The notes under the pieces were generated by a model that did no database searches, was not told the DNA's origin, and saw only the letters and a list, made by a program, of their open reading frames with translations. Shown here one piece after another: positions 50,436-59,226 of a DNA stretch of 64,000 nt; within the stretch, counting starts at the first letter, position 1, and each line of letters opens with the position of its first letter. The stretch spans positions 1 to 64,000 of the forward strand of contig NZ_BORW01000025.1 of NCBI RefSeq assembly GCF_018333375.1, written 5' to 3'. Position numbers and translations under genes: made by a program. The stretch comes from Paenibacillus cookii. GTDB taxonomy: Bacteria; Bacillota; Bacilli; Paenibacillales; Paenibacillaceae.

Positions 50436-51370
50436 ACCGCTTTCTCCTTTCCCGATACGAGCGTGATGCGGGGATCGATGAGTCCGTACGCGATGTCGGT
50501 GATGAAACGGGCGCACATGAGAATGAGTCCATAGAATAGGGTAATGCCCATAATAAGCGAGTAATCGCGGTTGCTGATGCTCGTGACGAATATTTTGCCG
50601 AGCCCTCCGATCCCGAAAATTTGCTCGATGATGAAGGATCCTGTCACGACGTTGGCCGTGAGCGGCCCAAGGTAGGTGACAACGGGCAGAATGCCGTTGC
50701 GCAGCACATGCCTCCGGATGATGGCGCTGCTGGACAAGCCTTTGGCCTTGGCGGTTTTAATGTAATCGGCCGTCAACACTTCAAGCATGCTCGAACGGGT
50801 CAGGCGCGCGATAAAGGCGATCGGCAAGGCGGAGAGCGCCAGGGTAGGCATAATGTAATCGAGCGGCCCGTTCAGGCCGACGACATGCAGCCATTTCAGC
50901 TGTACGCCGAAAATATATTGAAAAAACGAAGCCAGCACGAAGCTGGGAACCGATACGCCCAAGACTGCGATGACCATCGAGGCGGAATCAAGCAGCTTGC
51001 GGTGCCGCAGCGCCGCCACCATGCCAAGGCCGATGCCGACGATCACCGAGACGATGATGGAGACGATGCCAAGCTTCAGGGAGTAGGGAAAAGCATCGCG
51101 TATCGTCTGGCCGACTTCCCGGTCCTGCATTTTCATCGAAATCCCCAAATCGCCTTTCGCCAGGTTGGACAAGTATACGAAATATTGCTCGTAAAGCGGT
51201 TTGTCGAGTCCGTAATGGGCCATGAGCCGGGCGCGAATTTCCGGGGGAACCGCTTTTTCCGACATGAACGGATCGCCGGGGATGGACTTCATGAGCAAAA
51301 ACGTGACCGAAGCCAATACCCACAGCGACAGAACGAGATAGAACAGTTTCGTTAAGGAGTACCGAAACAT
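50432..51370 (-). CDS. oppB: Oligopeptide ABC transporter permease OppB
   Basis: 312 residues with six membrane helices: FRYSLTKLFYLVLSLWVLASVTFLLMKSIPGDPF at the start and the coupling motif TAKAKGLSSSAIIRRHVLRNGILPVVTYLG. Forms the channel with OppC. ATG 51370 follows AAGGAGG. It is separated from oppA by 119 bp, in which no clear terminator or gene was seen. Confidence 0.93.
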   Translation of the reverse strand: MFRYSLTKLFYLVLSLWVLASVTFLLMKSIPGDPFMSEKAVPPEIRARLMAHYGLDKPLYEQYFVYLSNLAKGDLGISMKMQDREVGQTIRDAFPYSLKLGIVSIIVSVIVGIGLGMVAALRHRKLLDSASMVIAVLGVSVPSFVLASFFQYIFGVQLKWLHVVGLNGPLDYIMPTLALSALPIAFIARLTRSSMLEVLTADYIKTAKAKGLSSSAIIRRHVLRNGILPVVTYLGPLTANVVTGSFIIEQIFGIGGLGKIFVTSISNRDYSLIMGITLFYGLILMCARFITDIAYGLIDPRITLVSGKEKAV

Positions 51371-51489
51371 CGCTGCATCCTCCTTTCCAGTCAGTTCATT
51401 GCTTCCCCATGGGTATGAAGAAGAGGGACGCACCGGCACTTGGCCAATGCATCCCGGAGGGCCTCATACCGGCAAGGGCGCAAGCGCTG

Positions 51490-53196
51490 TTATTCGAAGT
51501 AACCCCGGTTGTAGACGATATTTCCTTGATAGTCGACATACACGTTTTTGAGATTCGGTTTTTTTAGGGCGACGTTGGTATAGTAATATATCGGAAGAAT
51601 AGCCTGATCCTGCTCGATCAGTATGCGCTCGGCCTTCACCATCAGCTCCATGCGCTCCTTGTTATCCAGCGATTGTTTCGCCTCGCGGACGAGCTTGTCG
51701 TATTCCGGATTGCTGTATCCGATATCGTTGTTGCCGCTTCCGGTCATGTACAGATCGATGAAGGACATCGGGTCGTTGTAGTCGGTGATCCATCCGGCAC
51801 GGGCCATCTGATAATTAAGGGCGGTGCGGTTCTTCAGGAAGACGCCCCATTCCTGGTTTTCGATTTTCGCCTTGATGCCGAGATTTTTGTTCCACATGTC
51901 GGCGACGGCTTCGGCTACCTTTTTGTGGCTTTCGTCGGTATTGTAGGCGAGCGTGAATTCAGGCATGGCGGACAGCCCCAACTCGCTGAGCCCTTTCTGA
52001 AGCAGCGCTTTGGCTTCCTCTACGTTTTCCTTGAAATAATCGTCCTTATGCTCCGTGCGGTATTCGCCGTTTTCGCCCGCGATTCCCGGAGGAACGATGC
52101 CAAATGCGGGCAGCTGTCCGCCGAGGGTCACCTTGTCGACGATCTGCTGGCGATCGATCGCCATGGCAAGAGCTTTGCGAATATTGACGTTATTAAACGG
52201 CACCTGTTTATTGTTGAACAAGTAATAGTAGCTGGAGGCGATGCCCTTAATCTCGAGTTCGTCCGCTTTTGTCTGTTTCAGGACCGGAATCTGCTCGTTC
52301 GGAATGCGTCCGGTCGGCATGCCGGCAAAATCGAGCTGGTCGGTCTCGTACATGTTCAGCTCCGAACCGGAATCGTCGACCATGGTCATCTGCACTTTCG
52401 TGAATTTGATATCGTCCTTGGCGTAGTACTGGTCGTTTTTAACCAGCACAAGCGAGCTTTGCTGCTTCCATTCGCTGATTTTGAACGGGCCGTTCGATAT
52501 GATGGTGCTAGCGTCGGAGGCCCATTTCGGATTGGTTTTCGCCGAAGAATGAACAGGGAAATAGGTCTGGAATGAAAGAAGGCTTAAAAAATACGGGGTG
52601 GAGTGCTCCAATTCGACCTCAAGCGTATGGGCATCGACGGCTTTGACGGCAACCGAATTCGGATCGGCGTTTTTTCCGGTGTTATACGCTTCCGCTCCCT
52701 TGATGTAGTACAGCTGATAGGCGTACGGCGGCGCAGGTTCGGTCTTCGGATCGAGCACCCGTTTCCACGAAAACTCGAAGTCAGCCGCAGTCACGGGATC
52801 TCCGTTCGACCATTTCGCGTCCTTCCGCAAATGGAAGGTATACTTGGTTCCGTCCGATGAAACATCCCATTTCCCGGCGGTACCCGGAAGGACTTCGCCG
52901 TTTTGGTTGCTCCGCGTCAGCCCTTCATACAGCCCGTTAAGCACGGCGAACGACACGTTGTCTTGCGACTGACCGGGATCAAGCGTTGGCGGATTCGAAT
53001 GGAGATTGAAACGGAAGACCTGCTCCTTCGGCGTTTCGGTTTTGTTCCCGGGCGCGGGATCGGCGGGTTTTTCATTGGTCGTCTTCGGCGGCGCGGAAGA
53101 GTTGGCGTCCTGGCCGCCGTTTCCGCAAGCACTCATGAAAACGCTTACAGCCATTAATAACAGCACGGCCAGCATGGATTTTGGTTTCGTTCGCAT
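51490..53196 (-). CDS. oppA: Oligopeptide-binding lipoprotein OppA
   Basis: 568-residue SBP_bac_5 solute-binding lipoprotein. Signal peptide with lipobox VFMSAC (cleavage before the Cys), then a Ser/Pro/Asn/Thr linker and the binding fold (NPPTLDPGQSQDNVSFAVLNGLYEGL, TFHLRKDAKWSNGDPVTAADFEFSWKRVLDP, IRKALAMAIDRQQIVD). It captures extracellular oligopeptides for OppBCDF and in Bacillales also takes up signalling peptides. GAGAGGGG precedes the ATG at 53196. First gene of the operon. Confidence 0.94.
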   Translation of the reverse strand: MRTKPKSMLAVLLLMAVSVFMSACGNGGQDANSSAPPKTTNEKPADPAPGNKTETPKEQVFRFNLHSNPPTLDPGQSQDNVSFAVLNGLYEGLTRSNQNGEVLPGTAGKWDVSSDGTKYTFHLRKDAKWSNGDPVTAADFEFSWKRVLDPKTEPAPPYAYQLYYIKGAEAYNTGKNADPNSVAVKAVDAHTLEVELEHSTPYFLSLLSFQTYFPVHSSAKTNPKWASDASTIISNGPFKISEWKQQSSLVLVKNDQYYAKDDIKFTKVQMTMVDDSGSELNMYETDQLDFAGMPTGRIPNEQIPVLKQTKADELEIKGIASSYYYLFNNKQVPFNNVNIRKALAMAIDRQQIVDKVTLGGQLPAFGIVPPGIAGENGEYRTEHKDDYFKENVEEAKALLQKGLSELGLSAMPEFTLAYNTDESHKKVAEAVADMWNKNLGIKAKIENQEWGVFLKNRTALNYQMARAGWITDYNDPMSFIDLYMTGSGNNDIGYSNPEYDKLVREAKQSLDNKERMELMVKAERILIEQDQAILPIYYYTNVALKKPNLKNVYVDYQGNIVYNRGYFE

Positions 53197-53686
53197 AGCG
53201 TACCCCTCTCTTGATATGAAGTGGTCCGCCTTGGCCGGGGGACGACGATATCAAGCGGAATCGGTCCGGCCATCGGCGTGTACCCTATCATTTTATAAAC
53301 ATGCCGACTCGTCTCCATTTATTCCCAATTGCAATAAATTTCGTGAAAAGCGTCATGCCGCCGCAATCGATCGATAAGCCGGCCGGCATCATGGCCAGAG
53401 AGTCGTATGCGGATTAGGGTACTGCCGGAATATCAATCGAAAGAGACGGGCTGATTGAACCGATTAACGATGCGCCGACAGCCCTATTTTTACACTACTT
53501 TTGTCGAATGTCTTGTATATGCATATTAAATATATTAAATATGTATTATATATCTGCAGTGAAAGAAATATCGGTTCAGTTTCAGGCGAGACAGCGGGTG
53601 CGGGATTCTTGAATGTTCAGCCGGAAGAACAAGGTCGTTTCTTTCATTTGCCGACCAATTCAGCGTAAAGTTGAGGTGCATTGTTC
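53197..53686. other. Divergent control region between oppA and the GxGYxYP gene
   Basis: 490 bp without a gene. A weak hairpin GGGCTG (53448-53453) / CAGCCC (53479-53484) followed by TATTTTT may be a terminator of a short RNA. A plus-strand promoter is plausible: -35 TTGTCG (53501-53506), 17 bp, -10 TATTAA (53524-53529). The -10 is part of a perfect tandem repeat TATTAAATA x2 at 53524-53541 in very AT-rich DNA. No strong oppA promoter was found by eye. Confidence 0.45.
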
Positions 53687-55756
53687 ATGTTACGAAAGTT
53701 CACCACGCTTTGTCTCGCATTGGTTTGCGTGCTGTCCATGTCCCTTCATGCAACAGCCGACCCGGCAGCCGGACCGTCATCCTCCTCCAAGGGGATCAAG
53801 TGGCCCGATTCGCAAGCGCTCCCGTCGTTCGCCAAAGTTAAACACCTGGATGTGGCGGATGTCTACGACGCGCCTGGGGATGTCAAAATTTTGCTGGCGA
53901 CGCTGCAGGGCATCGTCAACCGGAATCAACCGCGGATTTATTTGCTTGAAAACGAGGAAGAAGGAAAAATGACCTGGCTGAACGATCTTCAGGTGCCTTA
54001 TACGGTGCATAACGACCCTTGGGAAGTGGTATCGGAATTCAAGCATGAAGCGAAGGGGCTTATCGTATACGATCCGAAGGTGCCGGACAGCATCAACGTG
54101 GCGACGACGCTGGCCGGATTGAAGGATGCCGTTGTGGCCAGTCCGGAACTTGTGCCGAAGCTCACGTCCGCTCCATACGGCCTGAACGTGCTCGATGATC
54201 TTCAAGGCAAATTCAAGGATCGGATGGACGCCTACAATTGGCAGTACGAGAACTTATGGAAGCAGACGACGCACCGGATGCTGATCGGTCTCAGCCCGGA
54301 TACGCCGGTGAAGCTGCCTCCGGGACTGCCGCCGTCGTTTAAGGTGGTGGCGGAAGAGAAAACCCAGGAACGCGATGCCAAGAACCGCAACACGTATGAT
54401 CTCGATCTGACCTCTTTTTTGGGCAGGGATGCGGTATACCTTCGGTTCGAGGATGCTTTCCAGCAGGACGGATGGGGCTCCGCCGTTCATGAAGTAACGG
54501 TGCGGGCCGACGGCCGGACCATCGCCCGATTCGTGCCTGGAACCGACGGCGAAACCCCTTTCCTGTACGATGCCCAAAACTCCCAGCTCTCGAGCGGCAG
54601 CGGCGGACACCGGTTTGCGGACAACGGCCGGTACTTCGTCTACGCGTTTAAATTGCCGGCAGGGACCAAGTCGTTGACGGCTTCGGTGGACATGTGGAAC
54701 CAGTTCAAGGTATATGCCGGCAACGAAGCGCCGCCTTCTTCGGAACGGAAGGAGCCTTACGGGTATTTGCGCGATTACGCGGTCGCCAACAAAGCGATGG
54801 TGTTCTGGCTGGGCACCAATACGCCGGAGCAAAAGGCGTTGTTCGAAAAAATCCTGTCCGACGTTCCGGCAGGGACGCCCTATCTCGGCTGGTTCAGCAA
54901 TGATACCGAAGGCGAGTTCAACGGGGTGGAGCTTTTGTCGAATCACAGCGTATACGTGCTGGCTGCCGATTGGTTCAGCAACCTGACGGTATTCTCCGGC
55001 ACGCAGGCGAAAGGTCTCGGTCCGCTCCCGAACGAAAAGGTCAAGGCGCCGAAGCTTGAAAATAAAATATATGTCACTTATACCTTCAGCGAAGGCGATA
55101 ACTTCCAGTACAACCAGCATCGCTTGCGCCATTTGTGGGACGACCCGAACCGCGGCAAAGTGCCGATCAATTGGACCTCCAGCCCGCTGCTCTATGACGG
55201 CGCGCCTGCGATGCTGAGCTATTACCGGAGCACCGCCACCGCCAACGACCAATTGGTCGCAGGCCCGTCCGGCGGCGGTTATTTCTACCCGAACGCCTGG
55301 CCGGAGAAGACGCTGCCCGATTTCCTGAAGAAGACTTCTTCCTATCTTAAAAAGACCGGCATGACCGTTCCATATGTCTTGAACCGCGTGGCGAACCAAA
55401 ACGTTCCGCTTAGCGATTCGGTGGCGAAAGCCTATGCAGACAATTACCGTCCGAACGGACTGTTCCTGAGTTGGGAAGATCGTTTCGGCGTGGACATTCT
55501 AAAGGGGAACCTGCCGGTGTCGACGATCCGGGGCATCGGCACGGTAGAGGACGGGCAAAAGGTGCTGGCGGAAGCCAAAGCGGACTGGGACGGCCGATCG
55601 CCGCTGTTCGTATCGCTCGGACTGCTGGCCTGGAGCATGACGCCGACCGATGTGGTAAAATTGTCGGATTCGCTGGGTCCGGAGTTCCAGCCGGTTCTCG
55701 CTGATCCGTTCTTCACCCTGATCCGGGAGGCGAACGGACTGCCGGCGAAACCGTAA
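53687..55756 (+). CDS. Secreted GxGYxYP domain protein
   Basis: 689 residues. Signal peptide (MLRKFTTLCLALVCVLSMSLHATA). An N-terminal region (about 45-185, DVADVYDAPGDVKILLATLQGIVNRNQPRIYLLE) matches GxGYxYP_N; an inserted region (about 215-345, YDLDLTSFLGRDAVYLRFEDAFQQDGWGSAVHEVTVRADGRTI) looks like a beta-sandwich carbohydrate-binding fold; the C-terminal GxGYxYP domain follows, its signature here being GPSGGGYFYPNAW. The family is predicted to be glycan-degrading but is not characterised. ATG 53687 is favoured (GAGGTG 8 nt upstream) over TTG 53681. Confidence 0.82.
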   Translation: MLRKFTTLCLALVCVLSMSLHATADPAAGPSSSSKGIKWPDSQALPSFAKVKHLDVADVYDAPGDVKILLATLQGIVNRNQPRIYLLENEEEGKMTWLNDLQVPYTVHNDPWEVVSEFKHEAKGLIVYDPKVPDSINVATTLAGLKDAVVASPELVPKLTSAPYGLNVLDDLQGKFKDRMDAYNWQYENLWKQTTHRMLIGLSPDTPVKLPPGLPPSFKVVAEEKTQERDAKNRNTYDLDLTSFLGRDAVYLRFEDAFQQDGWGSAVHEVTVRADGRTIARFVPGTDGETPFLYDAQNSQLSSGSGGHRFADNGRYFVYAFKLPAGTKSLTASVDMWNQFKVYAGNEAPPSSERKEPYGYLRDYAVANKAMVFWLGTNTPEQKALFEKILSDVPAGTPYLGWFSNDTEGEFNGVELLSNHSVYVLAADWFSNLTVFSGTQAKGLGPLPNEKVKAPKLENKIYVTYTFSEGDNFQYNQHRLRHLWDDPNRGKVPINWTSSPLLYDGAPAMLSYYRSTATANDQLVAGPSGGGYFYPNAWPEKTLPDFLKKTSSYLKKTGMTVPYVLNRVANQNVPLSDSVAKAYADNYRPNGLFLSWEDRFGVDILKGNLPVSTIRGIGTVEDGQKVLAEAKADWDGRSPLFVSLGLLAWSMTPTDVVKLSDSLGPEFQPVLADPFFTLIREANGLPAKP

Positions 55757-55773
55757 CCTTGGCTAACATGATG

Positions 55774-55811
55774 AAGCGATCGACGCGATGATACGCGTTG
55801 GTCGCTTTTTT
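55774..55811 (+). terminator. Terminator of the GxGYxYP gene
   Basis: A 14-bp stem with two G-U pairs (55774-55787 and 55794-55807) running into TTTTTT, 18 bp past the stop. Confidence 0.85.
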
Positions 55812-55908
55812 ATCTCTTCCTTTTTGGAGACGAATACATATTTCCACCTGCTTTCTCAAACAATGAGGGAAGAAGTATTGCAGCAAGCGAAAAGGAGGAA
55901 GAGGGCTC

Positions 55909-56808
55909 TTGAAATCATCGAAGACATCACGTTGGGGCATGTGCATGAAAACCGCCGGGCTGGTCCTGCTTTTGGCCGCCGTCCCCGCATTCGGCGCATC
56001 GGCGCAGCAGTCGTACGGTGCGTATGCGGATTCGAAAACGTTCCTTGAACAGGGACAACACGGGGAAGCCGCGCAAAAGGCCGCGAAAAAAGAAAAAAAG
56101 GTTGCGGTAATCATCGATGACTTCGGCAACGGGCAGGGGGGGACGCAAGAGATGTTGTCCTTGCCGATCAAGCTCACCGTCGCGATCATGCCGTTCCTTC
56201 CGACGACGCAAACCGATGCGGAGCTGGCTCATCAAAAAGGTTACGACGTCATTGTCCATATGCCGATGGAACCGAAGCATGGAAACCCGAAATGGCTCGG
56301 ACCGGGAGCGATTACGTCCAAAATGAGCGATGAAGAGGTGCGGAGAAAGGTCGAAGAGGCAATCGATAACGTTCCCCATGCGATCGGGATGAACAACCAT
56401 ATGGGATCGAAAATTACGGGCGACGAGCGGATCATGTCCATCGTGCTGCAGGTATGCCGCGAGCGGGGGCTGTTTTTTGTCGACAGCAAAACGAACTACC
56501 ACTCGGTCGTAGGCAAACTGGCCGCAAACATGGGCATGCCGCCGGTCGCCAACCATATTTTTCTCGACGACTCCCACACGGTCAGCCATATTGCCAAACA
56601 AATGAAAGCCGTCGAAGCGTATGCCCTCGAACATGATAACTGCATTACGATCGGACATGTCGGAACGCAAGGCAAAAAGACGGCCGAAGTGCTGAAAAAC
56701 GTTGCCCCGAAAATGCAGGAGCATGTCTCTTTCGTCGGCATCAGCGACTTGGTGCGGGATATATGGGGTTGGCAACCTTCGCCTATATTACCGTCAAATA
56801 ATAATTGA
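55909..56808 (+). CDS. Divergent polysaccharide deacetylase (YibQ/DUF610 family)
   Basis: 299 residues with a signal segment (MKTAGLVLLLAAVPAFGASA) and a catalytic domain from about residue 64: VAVIIDDFGNGQGGTQEMLSLP, YDVIVHMPMEPKHGNP, AIGMNNHMGSKITGDERIM, FFVDSKTNYHS and NHIFLDDSHTVSHIAKQM. These are the hallmarks of the divergent polysaccharide deacetylase clan, likely acting on a cell-wall glycan. TTG 55909 follows AGGAGG; the ATG at 55939 is an alternative start. It overlaps the convergent amidase gene by 26 bp. Confidence 0.82.
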   Translation: MKSSKTSRWGMCMKTAGLVLLLAAVPAFGASAQQSYGAYADSKTFLEQGQHGEAAQKAAKKEKKVAVIIDDFGNGQGGTQEMLSLPIKLTVAIMPFLPTTQTDAELAHQKGYDVIVHMPMEPKHGNPKWLGPGAITSKMSDEEVRRKVEEAIDNVPHAIGMNNHMGSKITGDERIMSIVLQVCRERGLFFVDSKTNYHSVVGKLAANMGMPPVANHIFLDDSHTVSHIAKQMKAVEAYALEHDNCITIGHVGTQGKKTAEVLKNVAPKMQEHVSFVGISDLVRDIWGWQPSPILPSNNN

Positions 56809-57484
56809 TCCCGTCCGCAATCGCTTTGGCGATTTGCAATTGGCCTCTGCGGTCGGTCAGCATGGCGCGGTCTGCGGCATTGCTGAGAAAGCCGGTTTCG
56901 ACAATGACGGCCGGATCGGCAATTTGGTTCAGCAGGTAAAATGGACGGCCATGCTCGATATTTCCTTTGAAGCCGTATAGCTGATCCAGCTGCTGCTGAA
57001 TGGCCGAAGCAAGCAGGACGCTGCGGCCTTCGTTTTGAAAAAGGACGAGTCCGCCGCGTTTGGAGGTGTTTCGTCCCCAATTGACATGCAGACTGACGAC
57101 CACCAGGGTCGGGATTTGCCGGCTGAGCTCTTTTCGCTGCGCCAAATCCCGCAAATGCCTGGACCTCGTGCCGAGCCAATGGTTTTCCTCGCTCAGCGCG
57201 TAGTCGCCTGTCCGGTTCAGCACGGCATGGTAGCCCATGCTGCGAAGGAGCATAAACACTTTTTGCGCGATGGCAAGGTTGATGTCTTTTTCCAAAATAT
57301 TCTGGAATGACGTTCCTCCGTCGACGCCGCCATGTCCCGCATCGATGATGATGACGTCGCGGATGAACGCGGGGTGATCCTTAACTTCCTCCGGGCTTAG
57401 CGCATGCTGAGCCCTTACAGTCGGAGGAAAGGCGAGCACAGACGCCATAAAAACGAGAAAAACGGGCTTCAAAATTTTGTTCAT
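56783..57484 (-). CDS. N-acetylmuramoyl-L-alanine amidase (Amidase_3, CwlD-like)
   Basis: 233 residues; signal peptide (ILKPVFLVFMASVLAFPPTVRA) then a zinc amidase domain with IIDAGHGGVDGG (H ligand), NILEKDINLAIAQK (E ligand), VVSLHVNWG (H ligand) and IVETGFLSNAADR (catalytic E). It cleaves the MurNAc-alanine bond; the size and single domain resemble CwlD, which makes cortex muramic lactam in spores. ATG 57484 is preceded by AAAGGATGG. Paired tail-to-tail with a deacetylase, which fits CwlD plus a deacetylase acting in cortex modification, but this is inference. Confidence 0.85.
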   Translation of the reverse strand: MNKILKPVFLVFMASVLAFPPTVRAQHALSPEEVKDHPAFIRDVIIIDAGHGGVDGGTSFQNILEKDINLAIAQKVFMLLRSMGYHAVLNRTGDYALSEENHWLGTRSRHLRDLAQRKELSRQIPTLVVVSLHVNWGRNTSKRGGLVLFQNEGRSVLLASAIQQQLDQLYGFKGNIEHGRPFYLLNQIADPAVIVETGFLSNAADRAMLTDRRGQLQIAKAIADGINYYLTVI

Positions 57485-57711
57485 ACGTTGAGGCCATCCT
57501 TTCGAAACGTATCCGGATGAACCAAAGTCTGGTCCAGTCCGTTCCTGCACAGCTTTAGAATGCGCAATTGTCGGAAAAAAATGCATGTGTAGGATGGACG
57601 TTGCAAATCATGGGATAAACTGCCGCGGTTGATTCCGGGGAAGCTTTGTTTAAAAACGCGGGGTTTTGCGAAAGCTAATCCTATCACAGCTGCGAAAGGG
57701 GATGCGCACAA

Positions 57712-57891
57712 GTGGCTAGCGGAGAAGAGCTTGTCAAATACATCACGGAACGCGTCGTGACGTTTATGGAAACTCCCAAAGAGGAACGGCGGCGCAGAAC
57801 GAAAGAACCTTGGTCGGAAAAATGGTTCGGGATGATCCCGCTCGGCATCATGTTGATGAAGCGGCCGTCCGACAAAAAAGACCGGAAATAA
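57712..57891 (+). CDS. yqzE: YqzE family protein, 59 aa
   Basis: Frame from GTG 57712: MASGEELVKYITERVVTFMETPKEERRRRTKEPWSEKWFGMIPLGIMLMKRPSDKKDRK. The TPKEERRRR ... EPWSEKWFGMIP pattern matches YqzE-like proteins of Bacillus, found near competence genes there. GAAAGGGG lies 11 nt upstream. Function unknown; one short hydrophobic stretch near the C-terminus. A terminator follows. Confidence 0.75.
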   Translation: MASGEELVKYITERVVTFMETPKEERRRRTKEPWSEKWFGMIPLGIMLMKRPSDKKDRK

Positions 57892-57912
57892 AAAAATCGG
57901 GAATAACTTGAA

Positions 57913-57950
57913 AAAGACGCCTTGCCGTGTATGGCTGGGCGTCTTTGTTA
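57913..57950 (+). terminator. Terminator of yqzE
   Basis: AAAGACGCC (57913-57921) pairs with GGCGTCTTT (57938-57946), followed by GTTA. It is short of T residues, so moderately strong. Confidence 0.65.
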
Positions 57951-57983
57951 TGTTCAACATGATCGGCTGCTTCGCGCTTCGCT

Positions 57984-58973
57984 TCATAAATAGGATACGT
58001 TCAATGATCGGAATTCGCCCCGCGCCATGAGTTCGGAGGCAGGAAGAAACCTGGTGCCGTTCGGGCCGGTGGCCGCGTATAACGTTTCTTTGCCGGTGCC
58101 TGCAACCTGCCAAGCATGCAGTCCGTTCACGACGAAAGGAGCTCCAAAGTCCGCATTTCGCCCGGGGGACGTAAATACGAGGCTGCTTCGTCCGTTCCGC
58201 ATGGCTTGAAGCAAATCCTGGCTGCCCGTCAGCGATAGCTTCGGCGATTGAAGCCAGAGCAGATTATCGTACGGATCGCTTGTCCGCTGCTGCTTAGGCA
58301 GCATCGTGCTCGTCAGATGGAGCCCTTTTCGGGAAGCGAGGCCTCCAAGGGGCGCTTTTTCCCGGCCGGTCGGCATCGGAAGTTCTTCGCCGGTAATCGC
58401 GTGAAGATAAATCGTTGATTTGCCGGGCTGCGTAATTTCCCACACCGGCAGCAGGGTGAAATAACGCGCTTCGACGTTTGCTCCGGCGGCCAGCTTCGAA
58501 CCCGGCCGGAGGATGCCTCGTTCTTTCAATTGCTCACGCAGCGCCTGGGCGTTGAACGGCATCGCATCCTCGCGTCCGTATTCGCTCAGCATGTAGTTGC
58601 CGTCATCGGTTGAGGTCAGAATCAAATAGCCGACCGGTTTGCCGTCTCGGCTGACGGTCACAAGCCAGCTGTGCGTGCCCGGTCCGAGCGGAGCGTACGA
58701 AATGCCGGCGTTCTTCCAGTCCTGGAACGAATCTTGTTTCGAAAGCTCGCTCACGATGGTCTCCGTAAAACTTTGCAGCGAAGACGGGACGGCGGCTTGA
58801 CGCAGGCCGTAAACGGCAGTTGAGGCCGGCAGGCTCGAATGGATCGCTGCGTCGGAACTAGAGGCGCCGCTGCTGCCGGATGCAAGCGCGGCCCCCGCCG
58901 GGACGAGACATCCGGCGAGAAGGAGCGCAGCCGCCGTTTTTGTGGCAAAAGAGAGCATAGTCGCAGGGTTCAT
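57984..58973 (-). CDS. Secreted hypothetical protein, 329 aa
   Basis: Not recognised. Signal peptide (TKTAAALLLAGCLVPAGAALAS; the LAGC could be a lipobox, cleaving before the Cys at residue 22), then a Ser/Ala-rich linker and about 280 residues of mixed alpha/beta sequence. Two related stretches, SWLVTVSRDGKPVGYLILTSTDDGNYML and ARYFTLLPVWEITQPGKSTIYLHAITGEEL, look like PepSY-like or peptidase-propeptide elements, but this is uncertain. GGAAAGGGTG precedes the ATG. Not linked to neighbours. Confidence 0.7.
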   Translation of the reverse strand: MNPATMLSFATKTAAALLLAGCLVPAGAALASGSSGASSSDAAIHSSLPASTAVYGLRQAAVPSSLQSFTETIVSELSKQDSFQDWKNAGISYAPLGPGTHSWLVTVSRDGKPVGYLILTSTDDGNYMLSEYGREDAMPFNAQALREQLKERGILRPGSKLAAGANVEARYFTLLPVWEITQPGKSTIYLHAITGEELPMPTGREKAPLGGLASRKGLHLTSTMLPKQQRTSDPYDNLLWLQSPKLSLTGSQDLLQAMRNGRSSLVFTSPGRNADFGAPFVVNGLHAWQVAGTGKETLYAATGPNGTRFLPASELMARGEFRSLNVSYL

Positions 58974-59226
58974 TTGGGTTCACCCTTTCCTTTTTTCGCT
59001 TTTTCCCGAGATACATAGGCTTTTAAAGTTTACGGCAGGACGAACATTCGGTTCATCCCGGGATAAAGCTCGCTAAATGGCGATTTATTTTCTTTGAAGC
59101 ATGCCGATAGACTTTTTTCTTATTGTAAAGGACAAGCCGTAAAAAGGCTGTTGCATGCTGTCACGCGGACGGAGGCCGCTCCGGTTCTATTTTTGCCTGC
59201 TTTTAGCGAGGAAGGTCTAAATAAAT

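Noticed and set aside
49110..50534. 474-codon plus-strand frame opposite oppD-oppC
   Set aside because: It is antisense to clear ABC transporter genes; composition is typical of shadow frames.
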